The notes under the pieces are model-generated. The model was not told where the DNA came from. It made no database searches and was given only the letters and a program-made list of their open reading frames with translations. Below are positions 14,389 through 20,121 of a stretch of 20,121 bases of DNA, piece after piece. The DNA lies in NCBI GenBank assembly GCA_938049325.1, contig CALICC010000176.1, positions 1 through 20,121 of the forward strand, in the 5' to 3' direction. How positions within the stretch are numbered: the first letter of the stretch is position 1; each line of letters starts with the position of its first letter. The stretch is from an uncultured Ilumatobacter sp. (GTDB lineage Bacteria > Actinomycetota > Acidimicrobiia > Acidimicrobiales > Ilumatobacteraceae). The position numbers and the translations under genes are program-made.

Positions 14389-15200
14389 GATCTGCTCCCG
14401 AGGCCCGACAACCACCTGCCGCGCAGGACGAGCAGGACGGTGACCGAGACGGCCACCATGAGCAAGCTGATGGCGATCGCCGCGTCGCGATCAGCGTCGA
14501 GGGAGACGAAGACGGCGAGCGGCAGCGTCTGGGTGCGCCCTTGTAGGTTGCCGGCGAAGGTGACCGTTGCTCCGAATTCGCCGAACGCTCGCGCCCATGC
14601 AAGGACGACGCCGGCTCGAATCGACGGTGCGATCATCGGCAGCGTGACGCGCCGGAACACCGTGAGCTGACTCGCCCCGAGGGTCGATGCAGCGGCCTCG
14701 TGGCGACCGTCGAGCGAGGCGAGCGCGCCTTCGACGGTGATGACGAGAAACGGCATGGCGACGAACGTGTTCGCGATGATCACGGCCCAGATCGAGAACG
14801 GCAGCGTGATGCCCGTGACGTCGTCGAGCGGTTCACCGACGAGGCCGCGTCGGCCCAGAGCGAACAGCAGCGCCGCGCCACCTACGACCGGCGGCAACAC
14901 CATCGGGAGGGTCACCACGGCCCGGAGGAGCGCCCGGCCGGTGAAGTCGACACGATGGAGCATCCAGGCCAACGGCACGCCGAACAGCAGACAGAGTGCG
15001 GCAGACACGGTCGACGTCACCAGCGACAGGACCAGCGCGTCGATCACGATTTCGTTGGTCAGAAGCGAGACGAGGTTCGACCACGGGGTGACGCCGAACA
15101 GGCCGACGAGCGGCAAGACGAACAGCAACGCTCCGACACTGCCGAGGACGATCAGCACAACAGGAGAGCGCTCGGATCCGAATTGCGAGCGTTGGCTCAT
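14385..15200 (-). CDS. modB: Molybdate ABC transporter permease
   Basis: The 271-residue inner-membrane permease has about six hydrophobic segments. The EAA loop that docks the ATPase is EAAASTLGASQLTVFRRVTLP (starting at residue 168), followed by a typical AWARAFGEFGATVTFAG (201-217). This last region is shared by ModB and sulfate permeases. ATG 15200 overlaps the modA stop by 4 nt (ATGA), and its end overlaps modC as GTGA, so the three genes form one translationally coupled operon. The longer upstream frame is a shadow of modA. Confidence 0.9.
   Translation of the reverse strand: MSQRSQFGSERSPVVLIVLGSVGALLFVLPLVGLFGVTPWSNLVSLLTNEIVIDALVLSLVTSTVSAALCLLFGVPLAWMLHRVDFTGRALLRAVVTLPMVLPPVVGGAALLFALGRRGLVGEPLDDVTGITLPFSIWAVIIANTFVAMPFLVITVEGALASLDGRHEAAASTLGASQLTVFRRVTLPMIAPSIRAGVVLAWARAFGEFGATVTFAGNLQGRTQTLPLAVFVSLDADRDAAIAISLLMVAVSVTVLLVLRGRWLSGLGSRS
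14395..14399 (-). promoter_or_regulatory. Ribosome binding site of modC
   Basis: GGGAG on the minus strand lies 6 nt before the GTG at 14388 and decides this start over the in-frame GTG at 14415. Confidence 0.65.
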
Positions 15201-15949
15201 GGCAGCCCGAAGCCAGCTTCGGCAAGGATCTCCCGACCCTCTTCGGACAGTACGAAGTCGACGAATCGTTGACTGTCGGGCGTCTGGTCGACCACGGCGA
15301 TCGGATACCGGATCGAGAGGTCGTCGGATGAGGGCAGCGCAACCGAGCGGAGTTCGGTGGGGCGTGCCAGCACGTCGGTCGTGTAAACGAGCGCCGCATC
15401 GAGTTCGCCGTCGGCGACCTTGCTGGCCAGCGTCGCGACGTTCGGTTCTTCGGTATCGAGTGCCGGCATGATGTCGGCGCGCTCGAGTACCTCTGCGGCG
15501 TAGATGCCGCACGGAACCTGAGCAGCACACGCGCCCAGCAGGAGCGAATCGTCGGCGAAGTCATCGATCGACGAGATGCCCGCCGGATTGTCGGCGGGCA
15601 CTGCAATGGTGAGTTCGTTCGTCGCGAACACCGAGGCGTCGTCGATGAAGGAGGCGGCGAGCAGGTCGTCGATCAGCGCTTCGTGGGCGAGTGCGACGAC
15701 ATCGGCCGGTGCACCTTCTTCCACCTGCAGTCGAATGGCGCTGCTGCCCGAGAAACTCAGGTCGATGTCGATGCCGTCGTGTGCGGCTTCGAACGCGGCT
15801 TCGATGTCGGTGAATGCCGTGGTCAACGACGCCGCCGCGAGGACGAGAACGGTGGACTCATCGCCCGTGTCGACCCCGCCGCACGAGGCCGTCAGTCCAG
15901 CCAGCGTCGCCATTGCGCAGACACGAGAAGAACAGGTGCCGACGGCCAT
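15197..15949 (-). CDS. modA: Molybdate-binding lipoprotein
   Basis: The 250-residue extracytoplasmic solute-binding protein starts with a lipoprotein signal: a short N-region, a hydrophobic stretch and lipobox LTASC with the lipidated Cys at 23. The mature part shows ModA landmarks. These are LAAASLTTAFTDIEAAFE at the ligand-binding N-lobe, FSGSSAIRLQVEEGAPADVVALA, and DGELDAALVYTTDV. The C-terminal FVDFVLSEEGREILAEAGFG is typical of ModA. It captures molybdate for ModBC; tungstate or sulfate-like ligands cannot be excluded. It is the first gene of modABC. Its 5' region is shared with the divergent GGDEF-EAL gene, with 153 bp between the annotated start codons. No clear Shine-Dalgarno is seen. 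Confidence 0.9.
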   Translation of the reverse strand: MAVGTCSSRVCAMATLAGLTASCGGVDTGDESTVLVLAAASLTTAFTDIEAAFEAAHDGIDIDLSFSGSSAIRLQVEEGAPADVVALAHEALIDDLLAASFIDDASVFATNELTIAVPADNPAGISSIDDFADDSLLLGACAAQVPCGIYAAEVLERADIMPALDTEEPNVATLASKVADGELDAALVYTTDVLARPTELRSVALPSSDDLSIRYPIAVVDQTPDSQRFVDFVLSEEGREILAEAGFGLP

Positions 15950-15970
15950 GAGCGTTTGAAGATAGTTGAG

Positions 15971-16020
15971 ACCACCGACACATTTGGCCCTCGGGAGCGG
16001 CGACCTTTGCCACCGGTGGT
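15971..16020 (-). promoter_or_regulatory. Possible structured leader of modA
   Basis: In the divergent gap, ACCACCG (15971-15977) pairs with CGGTGGT (16014-16020), giving a 7-bp closing stem. An inner GC-rich region contains TGGC/GCCA complementarity. Overlapping GACAC (15977-15981) and GTGTC (16019-16023) offer an alternative, mutually exclusive pairing. Read as modA leader RNA, the element ends about 20 nt before the start codon. I cannot match it to a named riboswitch. It could also be an operator for either divergent gene. Confidence 0.25.
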
Positions 16021-16102
16021 GTCAGAACTGCTCGAATGCTCACTATGCGTCAGCGATTCCGTTCGGAAGTCTCAAGATTTTGCCCTGTGAATCAAGAAGC
16101 AC

Positions 16103-19100
16103 TTGGATTGTCCCGACAAATACAGCGTGAAATCGTACATCTGGAAGACCTACCTCGCCGCCGTTGTTGTCGTCGCCGCGTACTACTTCGTCTATGGCTC
16201 GCCGGGGATCTCGAAGCTCGTGCTCTACAACGGCATCGCTCTCTCCGCGGTGCTTGCCGTGTTCGCTGGCATCTGGCGCAACAAGCCGAAGAACCGGAAA
16301 GCATGGTTCTTCGTCGGTGCCGCACTTTCCTCGTTCTGCGCAGCTGACGTGGTCTACTACCTGTTGGAGTTGACGTCGCCGATCGGTGAAGCGCCGTTCC
16401 CGTCGATCGCCGACGGCTTCTACCTCGGCATGTACCCGATCATGATCGTTGGTCTCTTGATGCTGCTGCGTTCGGTGTCGCCCGGTCGTGACGTTGCGGG
16501 CATGCTCGACGCCGGCCTGGTCGCAGTCGCCACCTTCGCCGTGCTCGGCATCCTCTACATGGACACCTACCTCACCACCGAGGGCGAGACGTTTCTCGGT
16601 CGCCTGATCTCGATCGGCTACCCGGTTATGGGCATCTTGCTCCTCGCTGTGGCCGCTCGACTCGTTGCAGCGGCCCAACTGCGTCAGCCGAACTTCATGC
16701 TCATGTGTGGCGGTCTGGTCAGCTTGATCGTCGCCGACGTGATCTACGGCATCCTCTCCGCCGCTGCAACGTTCCAGACCGGTGGCTTCGCCGATGCGTT
16801 CTGGCTCGGCTTCTACGCCCTCATCGGTGCGAGTGCCCTGCACCCCTCGATGGCCGAAGAGATCGAGGCTCGCGACAACTCCACGGGCACGATCACTCGC
16901 ACCCGCCTCGCTGTGCTCTTCCTCGTCGTGCTGACCGTGCCGGTCATCGACATCATCTGGGGCGAGCCCTTCGACAAGGTGTTCACGACTACGGCCTCGA
17001 TGCTGATGTTCACGCTCGTGCTCTTCCGTCTGATGGGCCTCATGGCCGTCGTTCAGGTCAAGGAGCAGCAGGCTCGCCACGACGCGACACACGACTCGCT
17101 CACCGGCCTGGCCAACCGTGCACTCTTCGGAGAGCGCGTCGAGAACTTCGTCAACCAGCGCAAGGACGGCGTCGTGTCGGTGCTGTTCGTCGACCTCGAC
17201 GACTTCAAGTTCATCAACGACAGCCTCGGCCACCAGGTCGGCGACGAACTCCTCGTTGCCGTCGCTGCTCGCCTGCAGAGCTGTGTGCGTGACGTCGACC
17301 TCGTTGCCCGCCTCAGCGGCGATGAGTTCGCCGTGCTGCTCGAAAGCGCTGTTGACCGCCAGGACGCCGTTGCGGTGGCCCAGCGTGTGCAGGACAGCCT
17401 CGAAGCGCCCGTCATCATCGACGAGCGCGAAATCACGATCTCCGCTTCGGTCGGCATCGCCGTCGAGCGTCGCTCGAACATCGAGCGGGCCGAAACCATC
17501 CTCCGTGCAGCTGACACAGCGATGTACCGGGCCAAGCACAAGGGTAAGGGCCGCTTCGAGTTCTTCGAACAGGGCATGCACCTCGAGGCCATCGAACGCC
17601 TCGACCTCAAGACCGACCTGCAGGTCGCGCTCGAGCGCGGCCAGTTCGAACTGAACTACCAGCCGATCGTCGACATGTCGAACGAGAAGGTGCATGGCGT
17701 CGAGGCGCTCATTCGCTGGAACCACCCGACGCGTGGCTACGTCATGCCCGACCGGTTCATCCAGCTCGCCGAGCAGACTGGCCAGATCGTCCCGATCGGT
17801 CGTTGGGTCCTCAACGAGGCCTGCAACCAGATCATGCGCTGGCGCAAGGATCACCCGGACACCGCTCCGAAGACCATCGCCGTCAACCTGTCGGTGCGTC
17901 AGCTCCACGACCCGAAGCTCCTCGAAGACGTCGCCGACGCACTCGGTGCATCTGGCCTCGAGCCCGAAGCGCTCACCCTCGAGATCACCGAGTCGATGCT
18001 CATCGAAGAGACCGACCGCGGTTCGCGAGCACTCGACCAGCTCAAGGCCATGAAGGTCAAGGTCGCCATCGACGACTTCGGCACTGGCTACTCGTCGCTG
18101 TCGTACCTGAAGCGCTTCCCTGTCGACACGATCAAGATCGACAAGTCGTTCGTGGCCGAGATGGAGACGTCGAGCACGTCGGCCGCTCTCGTGAAGGCCG
18201 TCGTCGACCTCGCTCACAACCTGGGCGTGGCGACCGTCGCTGAAGGCGTCGAGAACTCCGACCAGAAGGCCAAGATCCACGAGCTCGGCTGCACCTACGG
18301 CCAGGGCTACCTGTTCGCTCGTCCGCTCACCGCAGCGCAGATCGAAAGCAAGCTCGACGCCGCCAAGCAGTCGGCCAAGGCACGACGTCAGGCTCCGCTC
18401 GACGTCGAAGTCCTCGACACGCTCGACGGCATGCGCCGAGTGGTCGCTCAGATCGGCGGCCTGCACACCGACCTGGGCGTGCCCGTCATGGCACGGACCC
18501 GCTGGATGGAAACGTGGGCAGAGGTGTACGACGGCTGGGAGCCGATGACCGTGCTGGTTCGTGAGCGTGCAAGCGGCCAGGTCGAAGCAGCAGCGCTGCT
18601 CGCCCGACGCGAGACCGACCACGGTGTCGAGGTTGTCTCGATGGGACATGGCACGGTTGCGTGCACACGGTTCCCGTCACGTAGCGAACGTGCGTCGAAG
18701 ATGCTCACCAAGGGCATCAAGGACGAACTGACCAAGCTCGGCAAGTGGACCCTCCAGTTCCAGCAGCTGCCCGAGGGCGACCCGGTTGCCAAGCTCCTGG
18801 CTCAGCAACTCCCGAACGCCGAGATGGCTCCCGACCTCTGGGTGCCGCAGGTGGCATTCGACGAAGACTCGACGATCACCAACTACCTGTCGCGTAACAT
18901 GCGCCGGCAGATCAAGAAGGCCTGGAACCGCTTGGAGACCGACGGCAAGACGGTCGAGATGAACGTCGCCCGGTCGGAGTTCGAGATCATCGAACTGCTG
19001 CCGAAGCTGGAAGCGATTCACGTCGAACGTGACCACGCAACCGGTCGTGACTCCGACCTCGACGACCCGAAGGTCAGCGAGCTCTGGCGTCGCCTGGTGC

Positions 19101-19549
19101 TGTCGCACGGTGCAACCGGACAGATCGAGATCTCCTCGATGATGATCGACGGCGAGATCGCCGGCTACGTCATCGGCATCCTCGACGACGACGCCTACCG
19201 CGTCTTCGACGGTCACTTCAACAGCGAATTCCACCGCTACTCACCCGGTCGCATCATCGAGTCGGCTGTGCTCGAACGGGCCATGGTCGACGCACGTTTC
19301 GACGGGCTCGACTGGATGGCTGGCGTCGCTGCGGAAAAGATCCTGACGTCGAACCACAACGAGGGCCGCATGCAGCTCGTTGCCTCTTCGAAGGCGGGAG
19401 CAATCCCGAAGCCGAAGCAGATTCCTGACCACGCCGTGAACGGCGACAAGCCCGACCTGACCGTTGAGGAAGCTGGTGCCGAGGGCGTTCAGCTGACACA
19501 GCGCAAGCGCTCGAAGGTGTCGTCGAACGACCTCTTCGAATCAGTCTGA
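16103..19549 (+). CDS. Membrane GGDEF-EAL protein fused to a CelD/FemAB-like GNAT domain
   Basis: The 1148-residue protein opens with about ten membrane segments (roughly residues 16-320) containing an internal duplication (67-120 and 197-245). The GGDEF domain (about 325-490) has DLDDFKFIND, active-type motif SGDEF (405-409) and an intact inhibitory RxxD (R396, D399) five residues before it. The EAL domain (about 498-752) keeps E534-A-L, N595, E627, D657-D658 in DDFGTGYSS, K681 and E714-G-V-E717. Both c-di-GMP synthesis and hydrolysis look possible. Residues about 768-1095 resemble CelD/FemAB-type GNAT acyltransferases (MRRQIKKAWNRL at 933-944, GEIAGYVIGIL, YSPGRIIESAVLERAM at 1046-1061). 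The start is uncertain: TTG 16103, used for numbering, or GTG 16127, which gives MKSYIWKTYL directly before the first membrane helix. An EamA transporter gene follows 31 bp downstream. Confidence 0.88.
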   Translation: MDCPDKYSVKSYIWKTYLAAVVVVAAYYFVYGSPGISKLVLYNGIALSAVLAVFAGIWRNKPKNRKAWFFVGAALSSFCAADVVYYLLELTSPIGEAPFPSIADGFYLGMYPIMIVGLLMLLRSVSPGRDVAGMLDAGLVAVATFAVLGILYMDTYLTTEGETFLGRLISIGYPVMGILLLAVAARLVAAAQLRQPNFMLMCGGLVSLIVADVIYGILSAAATFQTGGFADAFWLGFYALIGASALHPSMAEEIEARDNSTGTITRTRLAVLFLVVLTVPVIDIIWGEPFDKVFTTTASMLMFTLVLFRLMGLMAVVQVKEQQARHDATHDSLTGLANRALFGERVENFVNQRKDGVVSVLFVDLDDFKFINDSLGHQVGDELLVAVAARLQSCVRDVDLVARLSGDEFAVLLESAVDRQDAVAVAQRVQDSLEAPVIIDEREITISASVGIAVERRSNIERAETILRAADTAMYRAKHKGKGRFEFFEQGMHLEAIERLDLKTDLQVALERGQFELNYQPIVDMSNEKVHGVEALIRWNHPTRGYVMPDRFIQLAEQTGQIVPIGRWVLNEACNQIMRWRKDHPDTAPKTIAVNLSVRQLHDPKLLEDVADALGASGLEPEALTLEITESMLIEETDRGSRALDQLKAMKVKVAIDDFGTGYSSLSYLKRFPVDTIKIDKSFVAEMETSSTSAALVKAVVDLAHNLGVATVAEGVENSDQKAKIHELGCTYGQGYLFARPLTAAQIESKLDAAKQSAKARRQAPLDVEVLDTLDGMRRVVAQIGGLHTDLGVPVMARTRWMETWAEVYDGWEPMTVLVRERASGQVEAAALLARRETDHGVEVVSMGHGTVACTRFPSRSERASKMLTKGIKDELTKLGKWTLQFQQLPEGDPVAKLLAQQLPNAEMAPDLWVPQVAFDEDSTITNYLSRNMRRQIKKAWNRLETDGKTVEMNVARSEFEIIELLPKLEAIHVERDHATGRDSDLDDPKVSELWRRLVLSHGATGQIEISSMMIDGEIAGYVIGILDDDAYRVFDGHFNSEFHRYSPGRIIESAVLERAMVDARFDGLDWMAGVAAEKILTSNHNEGRMQLVASSKAGAIPKPKQIPDHAVNGDKPDLTVEEAGAEGVQLTQRKRSKVSSNDLFESV

Positions 19550-19567
19550 GCACTGAATCCTTCCGCC

Positions 19568-19572
19568 AAGGA
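19568..19572 (+). promoter_or_regulatory. Ribosome binding site of the EamA-like gene
   Basis: AAGGA lies 8 nt before ATG 19581, in the 31-bp gap behind the GGDEF-EAL gene, and supports that start. Confidence 0.7.
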
Positions 19573-19580
19573 TCCGTCAC

Positions 19581-20121
19581 ATGTCCATTCTGTTCGCTCT
19601 TGGAGCCGCTCTCGGTTGGGGCTCGTCCGACTTCGCTGCCGGCCATGCCAGCCGGCGGTCGTCGGCGGTCTCGGTCGTCATTCTCACGCACTTCACCGCA
19701 GCCATCGCACTGCTGTGCGTTGCACTGATTCCCGGCCAAGGTGGGAGCCCGATCGCGGCTGACATCGCCTGGGGGCTCGCCGCGGGTCTCGGCGGCGGCT
19801 TCGGTGCGATGCTGCTGTTTCGCGGGCTGGGCAAGGGCTCGATGGCGGTGGTTGCCCCGATCACCGCGACCGGTGCTGCGACCATCCCGGTGATGGCCGG
19901 TCTGGCTCAAGGTGAGTCGATCAGCAGTTTCGGCATTCTCGGTGTGGCACTCGCGCTCGTCGCGATCGTCATGGTGTCGCTCGCTGCGGAGAACAGTGGC
20001 GACGAGCTGATGTTGCCAGGACCTGGCTCTGCTTCGTGGCCCGCTCCGACGACCCCACGATTCGAAGGTCCAGACCCCACCATTTTCTCGGCGCTGAACA
20101 ATGCAGCGAGCCTGGGTGACG
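19581..20121 (+). CDS. EamA/DMT-family transporter (3' partial)
   Basis: This open frame begins at ATG 19581, has AAGGA 8 nt upstream, and runs off the right edge after 180 codons. The visible half looks like the first EamA repeat of drug/metabolite transporters. It starts with ALGAALGWGSSDFAAGHASRR and contains about four hydrophobic helices. It includes LLFRGLGKGSMAVVAPITA, where the GxMAVVAP-type turn is common in this superfamily, and then GVALALVAIVMVSLAA. A Pro/Ser-rich hydrophilic linker of about 40 residues follows, presumably leading to the second repeat outside the window. It would be a membrane exporter of unknown substrate. With only 31 bp between them it is probably co-transcribed with the GGDEF-EAL gene. 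Confidence 0.8.
   Translation, partial: MSILFALGAALGWGSSDFAAGHASRRSSAVSVVILTHFTAAIALLCVALIPGQGGSPIAADIAWGLAAGLGGGFGAMLLFRGLGKGSMAVVAPITATGAATIPVMAGLAQGESISSFGILGVALALVAIVMVSLAAENSGDELMLPGPGSASWPAPTTPRFEGPDPTIFSALNNAASLGD

Noticed and set aside
15950..16102. c-di-GMP (GEMM) riboswitch upstream of the GGDEF-EAL gene
   Set aside because: I could not find the expected conserved core on either strand; only generic stem complementarity is visible.
16043..18649. 868-codon open frame on the minus strand opposite the GGDEF-EAL gene
   Set aside because: The plus-strand protein in the same bases has unmistakable GGDEF and EAL motifs. The antisense translation is rich in His, Glu, Val and Arg without any motif, which is typical of shadow frames in GC-rich DNA.

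Overview
The window is GC-rich, gene-dense bacterial chromosome. It reads like an actinobacterium, possibly of the Acidimicrobiia (Ilumatobacter-like) lineage. That placement is inference from three things: strong G/C preference at third codon positions, GTG starts with short gene overlaps, and a prenyl synthase whose second Asp motif has the form DDVMGAFGD, usual for actinobacterial enzymes. No insertion sequence, prophage, CRISPR array or rRNA was seen.

Layout. Positions 2-160 hold the end of an unknown plus-strand gene, followed by a doubtful small ORF (168-362). A minus-strand tRNA-Thr(CGT) with a hairpin terminator follows (438-543). Next come yjdM/phnA and a crtA-like carotenoid ketolase/monooxygenase, both minus and overlapping. 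A plus-strand PlsY-like membrane acyltransferase starts 9 bp from the crtA start. From 2329 to 11037 there is a long minus-strand series. Read in transcription order it is xseA, xseB, crtE, a 33-bp palindromic repeat array, crtI, crtB, a cruF-like hydratase, a second CrtI/CrtD-type oxidoreductase and a family 2 glycosyltransferase. From 11103 to 15949, also minus, are an alpha/beta hydrolase, rmuC and a modABC molybdate importer (transcribed modA, modB, modC). Divergent from modA is a very large plus-strand membrane protein (16103-19549), followed by the start of an EamA-type transporter that runs off the right edge.

How the genes work together. The carotenoid genes cover the path from prenyl diphosphates to GGPP (CrtE), phytoene (CrtB) and a lycopene-type polyene (CrtI). 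They continue with hydration of the end group (CruF), further desaturation (CrtD-like), glycosylation (GT2) and probably 2-ketolation (CrtA). No cyclase is visible, so the predicted end product is an acyclic, hydroxylated, glycosylated and possibly ketolated carotenoid. The crtB-cruF-crtD-GT2 genes overlap by ATGA or GTGA and are almost certainly translationally coupled. The PlsY-like gene inside the cluster may or may not be part of the pathway.

The most unusual items are (1) a single polypeptide that joins an internally duplicated multi-pass membrane domain, a GGDEF domain, an EAL domain and a C-terminal CelD/FemAB-like GNAT acyltransferase, and (2) five copies of a 17-bp palindrome at 33-bp periodicity between crtE and crtI. 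The two copies nearest crtI form a perfect 17-bp inverted repeat that touches the crtI Shine-Dalgarno sequence. No intergenic stretch exceeds 300 bases; the longest is the repeat-bearing 8101-8335.
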